Part shown: positions 16,829 to 26,032 of the stretch, piece by piece
Numbering within the stretch: the first letter of the stretch is position 1
How the letters are laid out: each line of letters starts with the position of its first letter
NCBI GenBank assembly: GCA_024710005.1
Contig: JANJVQ010000001.1
Coordinates: 19,013-83,012, forward strand
DNA from: Paludibacter sp.
GTDB taxonomy: Bacteria > Bacteroidota > Bacteroidia > Bacteroidales > Paludibacteraceae
Direction: 5' to 3'
Length of the DNA stretch: 64,000 nucleotides
Translations under genes and position numbers: made by a program
Notes under the pieces: generated by a model
Databases searched by the model: none
What the model saw: the letters and a program-made list of their open reading frames with translations, nothing else
Told to the model about the DNA's origin: nothing

Positions 16829-17923
16829 TTAGTTGAATTGATGTTGATATTCAGGATTTTGCTTCATAATATTTACACTCTCAGGATAATGTTCTATAAA
16901 CCAAACCATAAATGCAGTAACATCTATTTTATCGGACAACATTTGTGTACGGTATTGTTGAAACTGGGAACGTATATCCCCGTTTTCAAGCAGCTCCGAC
17001 GTTAAACCAATTAATTTATCCGGATCATTGGTTTTAACTCCATAAGTCAACCTGTAACGTTGCTCCAGTTCCTCCAACACGCTGATTCGTCCGCTGAAAT
17101 CACTGAAACGCAATGACGGTACACCCAACATGGCTGCCTCAACCGACATACTTTGACTGTCGGAAATTAGCAAGGAAGCAAATGCTAATATATGATGTAT
17201 GTCGTTTTGGTTGATTTTCAGTTGATAGGCTGATAACTCAGGAGCAATTTCTCCTTCAACACTAATAAAAACCTGATAGCCTTTATTTTCAATAACATGG
17301 ATCAGATTTTTCACCAATTGATTATTCAGTCCCCTGATTCCCGCATCATGATGTGCAGTAAGCTGTGCAAGTCTGATCAGACAATAACGATCAGATTGAA
17401 TATAGGTGTTTTTAACAGCAGCATCGGGAGTAAAACGATTGGGATGCAAATAAGCAAGTTTCATATACCCATCATATCCTACCTTTTTACGGTTCCATTT
17501 ACCAACCTTGCAAACCTCCGGCACCAAAATGGTTTTAGTATACGGATAGGTAAGGTCGGCCAGTTTCCTGATCACATCATAATCATCCTCCAGGGTTGTG
17601 ATGGCCTGTTTGCGGGTCAGATAACCTGCTTGTGCTATCGACGAGTCCGTACCAATGAGCATATCAATCTGATGGTTCTTCACAATGTTCACGACTTTCC
17701 ATGTTCTGATGAATGAAGCCAATAAAATAGCAACCGGATTGTTCTTCCTGGTCTTTGGCTGAATATTGACGAATGAAAAACCATCTTGTTGAATAAGCTT
17801 CTCCAGCACATCTTTGGTTTTTATCAACAACAAGACTTCATTTCCATGATCTTTCAATATCTTAATCATGTGTTTGAAGAAATGGTATTGTGCCGGATGT
17901 GCTGTATAAATCAGAATCTTCAT
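16829..17923 (-). CDS. DUF354 family protein (GT-B-like, UDP-sugar epimerase fold)
   Basis: 364 residues with the DUF354 opening MKILIYTAHPAQYHFFKHMI and, later, LISDSQSMSVEAAMLGVPSL then RFSD, which resembles the donor-binding region of GT-B enzymes and UDP-GlcNAc 2-epimerases. Members occur in exopolysaccharide clusters and their reaction is not established. The start ATG overlaps the stop TGA of the preceding FemAB-like gene by one base (TGATG), which suggests coupled translation. Confidence 0.75.
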   Translation of the reverse strand: MKILIYTAHPAQYHFFKHMIKILKDHGNEVLLLIKTKDVLEKLIQQDGFSFVNIQPKTRKNNPVAILLASFIRTWKVVNIVKNHQIDMLIGTDSSIAQAGYLTRKQAITTLEDDYDVIRKLADLTYPYTKTILVPEVCKVGKWNRKKVGYDGYMKLAYLHPNRFTPDAAVKNTYIQSDRYCLIRLAQLTAHHDAGIRGLNNQLVKNLIHVIENKGYQVFISVEGEIAPELSAYQLKINQNDIHHILAFASLLISDSQSMSVEAAMLGVPSLRFSDFSGRISVLEELEQRYRLTYGVKTNDPDKLIGLTSELLENGDIRSQFQQYRTQMLSDKIDVTAFMVWFIEHYPESVNIMKQNPEYQHQFN

Positions 17924-18924
17924 CAGTATTTTATTTTTTGAATGATGCGTAAAATATTTTTTGAAAAACGATACAACCGTGGTTTACAAAGATAAAGAAA
18001 CCTTCCCTGTTCCAGCACCCTACCACCAAATTGTGCTTTAAAATCTCTTACACCATAATGTTCGTCCGGTTTTCCGGCACCCATAAAATCAAAGTAAGCA
18101 AAACCATGGTTAGCTGCATATTCGATGGCTTTCCAGGTAGCAAAAACCGAAGGATAAATACCCTTTCCCGAATTTTCATCTCCGCAAATAAACCATTCAT
18201 AAAGCACCTGACCATTGGTTACACATAAGATTCCGCCGATTACCCGTTTATCTTTCTTTATAACAAAGAAACGTGTAAAATCCTGCTTAACAATTTTCAG
18301 AAAGAATTCAGCCGGAAACAAGGGCTTTTTTACTTTTTGCTTATATGTTCTTTTCAGAATTTGATAAAAACCCAATATATCTTCCTGTTCAACTGACAAG
18401 GTACAAATTACACCTGATTTTTCAGTCTGACGAACTTGTCTTTGCTTCGAGTTGCTCAATTGATCAAATGCACTGTTTACACTGGTGAGCGGAACCTGAA
18501 TATTCAAATGAGGCAAATAATCAAAACCTTGTTGCTGGAGAACACCCCTAAATGGAGCATAATCACCATAATTTCTGATTTCAAGGTAAATAGCTTTTGC
18601 AGACAAATTCATTTTTAATGCATCCAATAAGGAAATCAAAGCATCCTTACCGATATCATCGGCGAGCAACAATCCTCCGGGGATAATAGCCCTGCGACTG
18701 AAATAACGCTTCACAACTCCACCATCAGCAATCAGGTAACCACAGGCTAATCCGACCAGTTTATCATCTTCAGTAACCCCGTATAAAAATGGTGTCAGAA
18801 AATTGAGTTTTGAGTAAAAATCATAACATGCTTTCGTTTGAAAAAACGAAGATACTGACGAACGGCTGCATAATGCGAGCCAGGCATTCCGATTTATATC
18901 AGCAGCATGTTGAATTTGTATCAT
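17923..18924 (-). CDS. FemAB/GNAT-type acyltransferase of a polysaccharide cluster
   Basis: Residues about 10-320 have a FemAB-like double GNAT layout: SSFFQTKACYDFYSKL, a Gly-Leu-Ala strand around 55-65, and the C-terminal YFDFMGAGKPDEHYGVRDFK (near 280-300) that matches the FemAB hallmark of a GNAT acceptor/donor loop. Known relatives transfer amino acids from tRNA to cell-wall precursors, and similar proteins sit in exopolysaccharide loci. Here it may attach an amino acid or acyl group to an amino sugar. It overlaps the stop of asnB-like by 4 bases and the DUF354 start by 1 base. Confidence 0.75.
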   Translation of the reverse strand: MIQIQHAADINRNAWLALCSRSSVSSFFQTKACYDFYSKLNFLTPFLYGVTEDDKLVGLACGYLIADGGVVKRYFSRRAIIPGGLLLADDIGKDALISLLDALKMNLSAKAIYLEIRNYGDYAPFRGVLQQQGFDYLPHLNIQVPLTSVNSAFDQLSNSKQRQVRQTEKSGVICTLSVEQEDILGFYQILKRTYKQKVKKPLFPAEFFLKIVKQDFTRFFVIKKDKRVIGGILCVTNGQVLYEWFICGDENSGKGIYPSVFATWKAIEYAANHGFAYFDFMGAGKPDEHYGVRDFKAQFGGRVLEQGRFLYLCKPRLYRFSKNILRIIQKIKY

Positions 18925-20759
18925 TTTTTATCTATAAACGTTCTGAACCAAAGCTCTAAGTGAATCCATTTCCAGATATCTTTCGCGATATTGATGTCGC
19001 CTTTCAGATGCTTTTCATACAACAAACGGACTTTATCAGCATCCATAATCTGTCTATCTCTGAAAGATTCAGACTTGATAATATCACCTATAAAACTTCG
19101 AAATGCCGGTTCCCGGAACCATTCATCCTGGGGTGTTGCAAATCCGACTTTATCCTGTCTGTTTCTGATGGCTTCAGGCAAAACGCCTTTCAAAGATTCA
19201 CGCAGGATACTTTTCGTGATGCCGTTTTTTATGATAAACTCAGGCTCAATGGATAAGGTATATTCAACAAGCCGGTAATCCAGGAAAGGCGTACGTGATT
19301 CGACGGAGAAAGCCATCGAATTCCGGTCGTTCCACTTGAGCAAATGCTCCAGTTTAAACTCGAAATGGTTAAGTAAAGCTGATTTCAAATTTTCAGAAGC
19401 ATACAAATCATGCACAATGACAGAACGATTGGTTTCCAGCACCTTTTTCACAAAACTTTTATCCAAAAAACCGCGGTTATCGACACCGGCTTTGGTTTTC
19501 AGGGCATTGGGCAGCAAGAAATAAAACATGGTTTTAATGCCGTACAAGGATTTATGGATTTTGAAATAGCCTTTAATCTCCCTAAACAAGGTTTTCCATT
19601 TGAAGCCTGTTAGCAAATCCTTGAAATAGAAGCCAAAAAAGTAATGATACCCTCCCAGCTGTTCGTCAGCACCCTGTCCATCGAGTGTAACGGTAACATG
19701 CTTTTGCGCCAGTTCCATCACACAATATTGCGCAAAAGGCGATGTTGAAGGAATAGGTTCAGCATGTATCCGGATAAAATAGTCGAGTTGTTCTAATAAT
19801 TTATCAGCATCTGGGACAACCGCATGCATGTTGGTCAACAAAGGTTTATACAAATTGATGAATTTTGACTCATCAGCTTGTTTATCGGGCGTATAAACGG
19901 CAGAAAAAGTATTCACTGCCGGATTATTCAATTCTGAAGCGATAATAGACGTAATAGCTGAGGAATCGAGACCACCACTCAGGCAAACACCTACCGGCAC
20001 ATCACTCCTGAGCCTGATGCGAACGGCATCGGTCAGCAATGATTTATAATAGTCGACATTACCCTTTTGGTTTGATATTTTAGATTTCAAATCGTACCAT
20101 TTCTGTATATTGACTTTTCCATCCTGAATTTCGACACAATGTCCATGTTGAAGTTTTTTAATGCCTTCAAAAAAAGTATTTTCCGTGTGATCAGTCCGGT
20201 TAAATGCCAGATAATCAAATATCACCGAATGATTTGCTTTGTTTTCTTTTCCGTAAACTTCCAATATCGCCGGAATTTCAGAAGCAAAGACAAAGCCCGT
20301 ATCTGTCAGCGCGTAATAAAAAGGTTTCACGCCGAAACGATCCCGGGCAGCAAAAATCCGGTTTGTTTCCTTGTCGTGTATGGCAAAAGCAAACATACCA
20401 TTCAGTTTATTCAGACAGGCAGCGCCATAGGTGATATACATTTTCAGTAAAACTTCCGTGTCGGTCTGTGAATGAAACTTTAATCCCTTTTTAAGGAGTT
20501 CTTCACGCAATTCAATATAATTAAAGATCTCACCATTGAAAATGATGGTATATCTTCCCGACTCATCCTGCATGGGTTGGTGACCAGCAGATGATAAGTC
20601 GATGATGCTCAATCTTACAAATCCGAATCCCATGTTCTCATGCTGAAAAACACCTTCATCATTCGGCCCCCGGTGTTTGATTTTCAACATCATGGATTTC
20701 AGATCAGTTTCTTTTACAGGCTGATGCCTGAAATTTACGATACCACAGATTCCACACAT
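18921..20759 (-). CDS. Asparagine-synthase-like glutamine amidotransferase
   Basis: The N-terminal class II glutaminase domain begins MCGICGIVNF with the nucleophile Cys2, followed by NGEIFNYIELREEL (near 75) and RDRFGVKPFYY. The C-terminal ATP-binding synthase domain has the pyrophosphate loop CLSGGLDSSAI near 258-268. At 612 aa it is full length. In glycan loci such enzymes amidate uronic acids, for example WbtH of Francisella. The wlb genes at 49-52 kb would supply an N-acetylated uronic acid as a plausible substrate. True asparagine synthesis is the alternative. It lies between the FemAB-like gene (4-base overlap) and a GT4 (3-base gap). Confidence 0.85.
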   Translation of the reverse strand: MCGICGIVNFRHQPVKETDLKSMMLKIKHRGPNDEGVFQHENMGFGFVRLSIIDLSSAGHQPMQDESGRYTIIFNGEIFNYIELREELLKKGLKFHSQTDTEVLLKMYITYGAACLNKLNGMFAFAIHDKETNRIFAARDRFGVKPFYYALTDTGFVFASEIPAILEVYGKENKANHSVIFDYLAFNRTDHTENTFFEGIKKLQHGHCVEIQDGKVNIQKWYDLKSKISNQKGNVDYYKSLLTDAVRIRLRSDVPVGVCLSGGLDSSAITSIIASELNNPAVNTFSAVYTPDKQADESKFINLYKPLLTNMHAVVPDADKLLEQLDYFIRIHAEPIPSTSPFAQYCVMELAQKHVTVTLDGQGADEQLGGYHYFFGFYFKDLLTGFKWKTLFREIKGYFKIHKSLYGIKTMFYFLLPNALKTKAGVDNRGFLDKSFVKKVLETNRSVIVHDLYASENLKSALLNHFEFKLEHLLKWNDRNSMAFSVESRTPFLDYRLVEYTLSIEPEFIIKNGITKSILRESLKGVLPEAIRNRQDKVGFATPQDEWFREPAFRSFIGDIIKSESFRDRQIMDADKVRLLYEKHLKGDINIAKDIWKWIHLELWFRTFIDKK

Positions 20760-20762
20760 GGG

Positions 20763-21680
20763 TCAATACTTAATTATTTCTGAATAAATTCTAACTAACT
20801 CCTTTGCTACAAATTGATTGTCAATTTGCTGATATTTTGCGACATCCACTTCTACCGAATCAAAGGCAATTGCCTCTTTTAATGCCTGGACAACCGCGTA
20901 TTTATCAAAAGGAACGATAAAACATCCTTTTAAACCGCTTAATTGCTCCTCCACATCCCCCACATTAGTAGAAACAACCGGACGTTTACACGCCATCATT
21001 TCTTTTATAAACATGGGTGAACCTTCTCTGAATGAAGTGAGTAACCCTGCATCAGCAGCATTCATGGCTAAAACAACTTCAGCACGAGAAAATCCTTTCA
21101 ATTCTACCAACTCCATATCCGGCATCAACGAAATTGCATCTTTGGCAAGTTGGGCATTTTTCTCCGGACGATCAAAACTACTCGAAAACAGTACATACTT
21201 TTTATCCGCATTCCAGTCGAGTTGCATGCGGGCATCAGCTTTATCAACTGGTTTGAACACACTGAAATCAACACCACATGGAATTACCTCATGTTTTCGT
21301 GCAACAGACTTTACTTTCTTCGCCTGGGCTGCTGAGACAAAAATATTAAAAGCAGAAAACAGCAAGGGCATATATGAAACCAACCTCAGTGAGAAACGAT
21401 TGATATCGCAGCCGTGAAAAGTAGTGACAACAGGTACTTTTCGTTGCAGATTTGCCAACAAACCGGTTAATCCGTAATGTGCATGAACAACATCGGGTTG
21501 AAAATCACGAATCGTCTTTTTAAGTTTTTTGAAATTGCGGAGATATCCAGGCAGACCTTTACCAATAATGGTAAATATATCAACCTGAATGCCTGCTTTG
21601 ATAAGTGCATCGGCCTGTTCACTGACAAAAGGTGAAATTCCACCAGAATTTTTGCTGCATACGAACAATATCTTCATCAT
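20763..21680 (-). CDS. Glycosyltransferase family 4 protein
   Basis: GT-B fold: N-terminal MMKILFVCSKNSGGISPFV then DVVHAHYGLTGLLANLQRKV, and a C-terminal donor-binding part with EVIPCGVDFSVF and SFREGSPMFIKEMMACKRPV in which the Glu residues bind the nucleotide sugar. I start at the MM pair: the longer frame back to 21737 begins inside the preceding gene and adds 19 residues with no family similarity. Sugar and acceptor unknown; it should act at the cytoplasmic face of the membrane. Confidence 0.88.
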   Translation of the reverse strand: MMKILFVCSKNSGGISPFVSEQADALIKAGIQVDIFTIIGKGLPGYLRNFKKLKKTIRDFQPDVVHAHYGLTGLLANLQRKVPVVTTFHGCDINRFSLRLVSYMPLLFSAFNIFVSAAQAKKVKSVARKHEVIPCGVDFSVFKPVDKADARMQLDWNADKKYVLFSSSFDRPEKNAQLAKDAISLMPDMELVELKGFSRAEVVLAMNAADAGLLTSFREGSPMFIKEMMACKRPVVSTNVGDVEEQLSGLKGCFIVPFDKYAVVQALKEAIAFDSVEVDVAKYQQIDNQFVAKELVRIYSEIIKY

Positions 21681-21693
21681 ATTTACTTTTAAC

Positions 21694-23094
21694 TTAAACC
21701 ATTCCTCTACCCGACAGTTTAAACCAACTCCAGGCAATCAAAACAACAAAAATAAATGCCATATACCATTTAAAGTATTTTTTCTCTTTGTTGCTGATGT
21801 TATTTACCCCATAAGCAGCCAATATCAGGATAAACGGCAATGCAGGTTGATGGAATCGCTCCGACTGAGCAAACGCACTCATTGCAATCACCAACAAATA
21901 TCCAAGTGTAAATGACAGAATCAACAGGTGATCACGCCATTTTTTTTCTTTAATCATGAAAAACAAACAAAACAGCGCAAAAAATGCCATAATATTCTTC
22001 ACATAATTTCCTCCGTGTATCAATTGCTGATTCTGTTGATTGGGGGTATTGATGATGGTTGGAAATGGAATTACAAAAATCAGGGGTGCAAACACCGATT
22101 TGGAGGCATATTTAGCCAATGTGTTACCTCCTTCTCTGGTGGCATAATATTCCAGGGCAACATCCTGATTCTCGACTCTTGACTGCCATATTTCTTCCAC
22201 TTCACTGGCAATATTACTTCCGACAAAATAGGCCAGTGCAACGATGACCCAACCGGTAATAACAAGGCGGTTGCTCATTGACATAATTCTTCTGGAAGAA
22301 AAAATCAGGGCTGTAAATAAAGAAAACATGGCAGTTACTCCTAATACTGTCCGGAAGAAAAACAGAGAAGCACCAATCATTAAAGTCGGGGTAACACTCA
22401 GAAAAGTATATTTATGTACACGTATCAGGGAGTCGGCGCGTTCAATAAACCAAACAGTCAAAAACACCATTTCAGCCTCCTTCATGTGTATTCCGGCATA
22501 CAGGATGAGATTAGGCATCAGCATACAAAATATGGCAGCCATACGACCTACAGCTTCCCCAAAATTCCGGTTAGCCAGTTTGTAAATCAGCACGCAAGTC
22601 AGACTACCCAATACTGCTTTTAAAAGCCTGGGAATAATTACCCCATTGCCAAATACCATGTAAACTGTTCCTAAGTAAGTTCCATACCCCCTGTCGGACA
22701 CCGGCATGCCGAAAAACACATTCTCATAATTTCCCCATCCTGTATTTGCAAGTGATTCTGCAATTCTATGATACAACATGGAGTCGGCAACACTGAATTC
22801 AAAAGGAAGTCCGGTCATGCCCAGGTAAAAGAAATAACTGAAAACAACCCATACAGAACGTATGATTAGAGAAATAAAAAATATCTTCTTTTCAAAGGTA
22901 CGTGGACTCAGATTCACCCAACTTTTTGTCAATAAATTGGAAAAATAGAAGAATCCGACAATTTGAATAAATCCAAATAACCACCATACAAAAGGAAGCA
23001 TATTGGAGAAAAACAAGATGCTTACAAGCACCAAAGCGCCTGTGTACAATAAAATGGCTTTATTTGAGAAATATTTAGGAAAATAATCCAGCAC
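21694..23094 (-). CDS. Multi-span membrane protein, GT-C glycosyltransferase-like
   Basis: 466 residues with about ten to twelve hydrophobic segments. The first large loop reads FEFSVADSMLYHRIAESLAN, followed by GYGTYLGTVYMVFG, the Asp/Tyr-His-Ala layout of GT-C enzymes (ArnT/PMT-like, families 39 and 83), which use polyprenyl-phosphate sugars outside the membrane. An alternative is an O-antigen ligase or polymerase. No Wzx or Wzy family protein is otherwise present. Four bases separate its start from the formyltransferase stop. Confidence 0.6.
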   Translation of the reverse strand: MLDYFPKYFSNKAILLYTGALVLVSILFFSNMLPFVWWLFGFIQIVGFFYFSNLLTKSWVNLSPRTFEKKIFFISLIIRSVWVVFSYFFYLGMTGLPFEFSVADSMLYHRIAESLANTGWGNYENVFFGMPVSDRGYGTYLGTVYMVFGNGVIIPRLLKAVLGSLTCVLIYKLANRNFGEAVGRMAAIFCMLMPNLILYAGIHMKEAEMVFLTVWFIERADSLIRVHKYTFLSVTPTLMIGASLFFFRTVLGVTAMFSLFTALIFSSRRIMSMSNRLVITGWVIVALAYFVGSNIASEVEEIWQSRVENQDVALEYYATREGGNTLAKYASKSVFAPLIFVIPFPTIINTPNQQNQQLIHGGNYVKNIMAFFALFCLFFMIKEKKWRDHLLILSFTLGYLLVIAMSAFAQSERFHQPALPFILILAAYGVNNISNKEKKYFKWYMAFIFVVLIAWSWFKLSGRGMV

Positions 23095-23098
23095 TTGT

Positions 23099-23896
23099 TC
23101 AATTTTTATGTTTTACAGAAGATTTACTTTCTGCATGAATATTTTTACTGATTTTTCTGTACAAAAGTTTAATCTGAAAGCGTAACCACTGTCTCAAATT
23201 GGGTAATGTATATACTTTGCCATACTCTTTAATTTCTTCCGGAACATATTGACCGGATTCAATCTTTATCAAGGCTTTATACAACATAATCTCACTTTGC
23301 TGCATAGCCCTGGTTTCGAGTGTTTTGAGCGTATCATCCTGCTCAATTGGAACGGTTATCTCTTCAACGGGCATTCCTTTATCAAGTCCTGCTGATAACT
23401 GCTGAACGGTTACCCCCATTTCCTTTTCATTGTTATATAATTCCCAAAAAGCCGGCGGCATCCCCCTGTATTTACGCATGTTACCATGGTGATACGACAA
23501 AACCCCCATTGGAGCAATCTCCAGCAAAGGCTTTTTGATGATACCAAAGCCTCCTGTAAGCACGAGGATATCCAGCTCGTATGATTTTATCTTATCAATG
23601 GTTTCATCAGCATAATGATTGCTCGTCTCGATAAATTCCAATCCATTTTCGACACAAAACAGTTTGGTATCTTTGGAAGGCAGTTGTTTATTGAAATAAC
23701 TTTGCACAGCCATCACCAACATGTAACCTCCCCTGCCCCTTTTGAAGTTCTTTTTGATTTTTTGCTTCAAAGTTAACTTCGGTCTGGAATCGATAATTAC
23801 CAGTGCAACATCCAGGTGCTTGTCTTCCAATACCGGTTTCAGGGTATTCAAAACAAAATCACTCATTTGTGTACTGGCCAATAATCCGATTCGCAT
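23099..23896 (-). CDS. Formyltransferase-family enzyme (sugar N-formyltransferase candidate)
   Basis: The central part GVLSYHHGNMRKYRGMPPAF matches the catalytic segment of formyltransferases (family form HxSLLPxYRG preceded by Asn/His), and GVTVQQLSAGLDKGMPV matches the later GxT..D.G segment. Relatives use 10-formyl-tetrahydrofolate to formylate amino sugars (VioF, FdtF, WbtJ) or Met-tRNA. The expected Asn-His pair is Tyr-His-His here, and the N-terminus is not that of Met-tRNA formyltransferase. Its place in the glycan operon favours an amino-sugar substrate. At 265 aa it is a little short for the family. Confidence 0.75.
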   Translation of the reverse strand: MRIGLLASTQMSDFVLNTLKPVLEDKHLDVALVIIDSRPKLTLKQKIKKNFKRGRGGYMLVMAVQSYFNKQLPSKDTKLFCVENGLEFIETSNHYADETIDKIKSYELDILVLTGGFGIIKKPLLEIAPMGVLSYHHGNMRKYRGMPPAFWELYNNEKEMGVTVQQLSAGLDKGMPVEEITVPIEQDDTLKTLETRAMQQSEIMLYKALIKIESGQYVPEEIKEYGKVYTLPNLRQWLRFQIKLLYRKISKNIHAESKSSVKHKN

Positions 23897-23925
23897 AACA
23901 TTTAGTTCAATAATAAAAAATCACA

Positions 23926-24004
23926 TTAAACCATATAAGGCATGTAAGTTACATATAAGTTATATATAAACAATTTACTAACCACTATCCACTATCTACT
24001 AACT
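23926..24004. repeat. Repeat families E and G inside the polysaccharide operon
   Basis: The largest internal gap of the operon (95 bases) is filled by a family E string (about 23926-23968, reverse orientation to the copy at 41747) and then by ACTAACCACTATCCACTATC plus TACTAACT (23975-24004), a heptad array of the CCACTA type. The array reaches into the 3' end of the deacetylase gene and supplies its stop codon. Confidence 0.65.
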
Positions 24005-24879
24005 CTCGAAAACCCATAGGGTTGTTTTTTCCCATTCCTTGTTTTCAGAAAAGCCCATACCCCACTCGCTTTTACTGCCAGCTCATTGATATCACCGGTA
24101 TCATTCACTGACAGTCTTTTCAACCGGAATAAATCTGTATTCAGCGTATTATAACCATAATCAACCGTTATTCCACAAACATATCCTGCTGTTTTGGCTA
24201 ATTCAATATCTCTTTCCGAATAATCTCCATTGGGGTATGATAATGTGTTGATATTTAGCTGAAAATCATTCTCAAGTATTTGTTTTGAACCTATAATTTC
24301 AGCAGCAGCTTCAGCATTATTACATTGAGGCAGAACCGGATGAAAACTCGTGTGTGACTGAAAATCAACCCATTCTTTCATTTCATCAAGCTCTGTCTTA
24401 TCTAACGCTTGCCGGATTTCATACTCTTTTTCCTGTTCGAAACCATATTCTTCCAGTTTTTTCAATCGGAGCTGATTCGGAATTTTCTTCCAGTCTTCAA
24501 CCATGGATGAAATGGGCTCATGCAAAAACCAAAAACGACGCTTGGTGTTGATGATGGATGCACATAAGAAAATGGTAACCGGAATTTGGTATCTTTTAAT
24601 CACCGAAAGCAAGTCATAATTAGAAACATGTCCATCATCAAAGGTGATGATCAGTGCTTTCTTTGGTAATTTTGTGTTGTTCTGTACAGCATCAATATAT
24701 TGTTGCAGGGAGATAATCTTGTATTTTCTCTTAATATAAGCGAAAGCTTTTGCCGCATCTTCTTTATTGATATCATGAAACAGAAGTATGGTGACCTTAT
24801 TCTTCTGGATAAATTCTCTGAAGAAAAAAGGCAATCCGGAATATCTTAGTATATTAAATATCAGACTTTTCATTGGCAT
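23992..24879 (-). CDS. Polysaccharide deacetylase family protein
   Basis: NodB-type deacetylase domain: ALIITFDDGHVSNYDLL (near residue 85) carries the canonical TFDDG metal/catalytic motif, followed by VDFQSHTSFHPVLPQ with the zinc-ligand His pair (HxxxH), and TLSYPNGDYSERD as the third motif. It probably removes N-acetyl groups from the glycan or its precursors. A short hydrophobic N-terminus is not a clear signal peptide. The last residues (VSR) and the stop are encoded by a repeat array. It lies 5 bases behind the upstream GT4. Confidence 0.85.
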   Translation of the reverse strand: MPMKSLIFNILRYSGLPFFFREFIQKNKVTILLFHDINKEDAAKAFAYIKRKYKIISLQQYIDAVQNNTKLPKKALIITFDDGHVSNYDLLSVIKRYQIPVTIFLCASIINTKRRFWFLHEPISSMVEDWKKIPNQLRLKKLEEYGFEQEKEYEIRQALDKTELDEMKEWVDFQSHTSFHPVLPQCNNAEAAAEIIGSKQILENDFQLNINTLSYPNGDYSERDIELAKTAGYVCGITVDYGYNTLNTDLFRLKRLSVNDTGDINELAVKASGVWAFLKTRNGKKQPYGFSRVSR

Positions 24880-24884
24880 GCAGA

Positions 24885-26015
24885 CTAAAACTCATATTGT
24901 TGCATCAGGTTTGAAATGTGACTATCAATACTGTAAGTCTCTCTGACAAACTGCTGTGCAAGCTGAGCTTTGCTTATACAGTCATTTTTATGTTTCAAAA
25001 ATAACATAAATTTCTCAACTAAATCTCTTTCATCTTTAGTTTTATACAAGGTTGCATATTTCCCCTGAACCGTAATTTCTGACATAACCTCCCAGTCGTT
25101 GACAAAAACAGGGATTCCGGTGGCCATTGCTTCAGCTACTGCTATACCAAACGTATCATAATCAGTCGCATATACAAAGGCATCAGATTGCGCCAGTATC
25201 TGAGGGACATCAGTACGCATGCCCAGAAAGCTGACATGATTTAACAAATCATTTTCCCGGCAATAGTTTACACAATCATCATATTGAGAGGCAACAAAAT
25301 CCAAACGTTTTCCAATTAACAGCAACTGAAAATCAACCTCCTGTTTTTTTAATAAATTTGCAAACCTGCACAAAGTCATTTGATCGCGAACCGGTATGAA
25401 GTTACCTACACTGCTTAACAACAAGGTGTCAGGAGATAAATTAAGTTCCTTTTTTATATTCTGATCACGTTGCAATTGATCAATTGCCTTATTATCGAAA
25501 GCATCAATGATTTTTGAAAAAGAGATGCCGTTATATACAACATGTTGTTTTACAGGATCCAGACTAAATCGCTTAACATAAAAATCTGATTGGGACTTGC
25601 TTACAAAAATATTTTTATCGGTACGGCTGATGATGAATTTCAAAACAGACTTCGAGGCTTTGCTGTCGTTAAAATCATAACCATGCAGCGTAAGCATAAT
25701 CCTGATTTTGGTGCCTAAGCAGGCAAAATAGGCGTAAAAAGCATCAACAGGCTGTTGAGCATGTACAATATCCACCTGATTCGTCAATAACAACTTACGT
25801 AATTTCAGTAAATAAGCTAATTTATTGGCTCCGGGAGCTAATTTGAACATGGGCACGCCGCTGTTCAGATAGTCCTGTTCATATTCCCCTGTTTTCCTGT
25901 ATACGCCCATGGCATCCAGTCCATGCTCAGGCGCGTGACGAAAAACATCCAACATGAGCGTTTCTGTTCCCCCACGGGTCAACGAACCAAATAAATAGGC
26001 TATCTTCATAAACAA
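24885..26015 (-). CDS. Glycosyltransferase family 4 protein
   Basis: GT-B retaining transferase. N-terminal KIAYLFGSLTRGGTETLMLD with the Gly-rich GGTE loop, DIVHAQQPVDAFYAYFA, the hinge motif VVYNGISFSKI, and donor-site residues in YATDYDTFGIAVAEAMATGI (E-x7-E type). Start at M1 or M3; both fit. It is the middle gene of the operon with 17 bases to the upstream GT2. Sugar specificity cannot be read from the sequence. Confidence 0.9.
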   Translation of the reverse strand: MFMKIAYLFGSLTRGGTETLMLDVFRHAPEHGLDAMGVYRKTGEYEQDYLNSGVPMFKLAPGANKLAYLLKLRKLLLTNQVDIVHAQQPVDAFYAYFACLGTKIRIMLTLHGYDFNDSKASKSVLKFIISRTDKNIFVSKSQSDFYVKRFSLDPVKQHVVYNGISFSKIIDAFDNKAIDQLQRDQNIKKELNLSPDTLLLSSVGNFIPVRDQMTLCRFANLLKKQEVDFQLLLIGKRLDFVASQYDDCVNYCRENDLLNHVSFLGMRTDVPQILAQSDAFVYATDYDTFGIAVAEAMATGIPVFVNDWEVMSEITVQGKYATLYKTKDERDLVEKFMLFLKHKNDCISKAQLAQQFVRETYSIDSHISNLMQQYEF

Positions 26016-26032
26016 TTGATTATAGGTGTTAT

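Noticed and set aside
23975..24004. CRISPR-like array, and likewise the family A and B arrays
   Set aside because: Units are 7-9 bases with no spacers and no cas genes; they are short tandem repeats.
16023..24879. Possible exosortase (XrtA/PEP-CTERM) exopolysaccharide locus, because FemAB, amidotransferase and deacetylase genes co-occur
   Set aside because: No exosortase with the Cys-Arg-His triad, no PEP-CTERM cargo and no PrsK/PrsR or EpsI-type genes are present; an ABC exporter is present instead.
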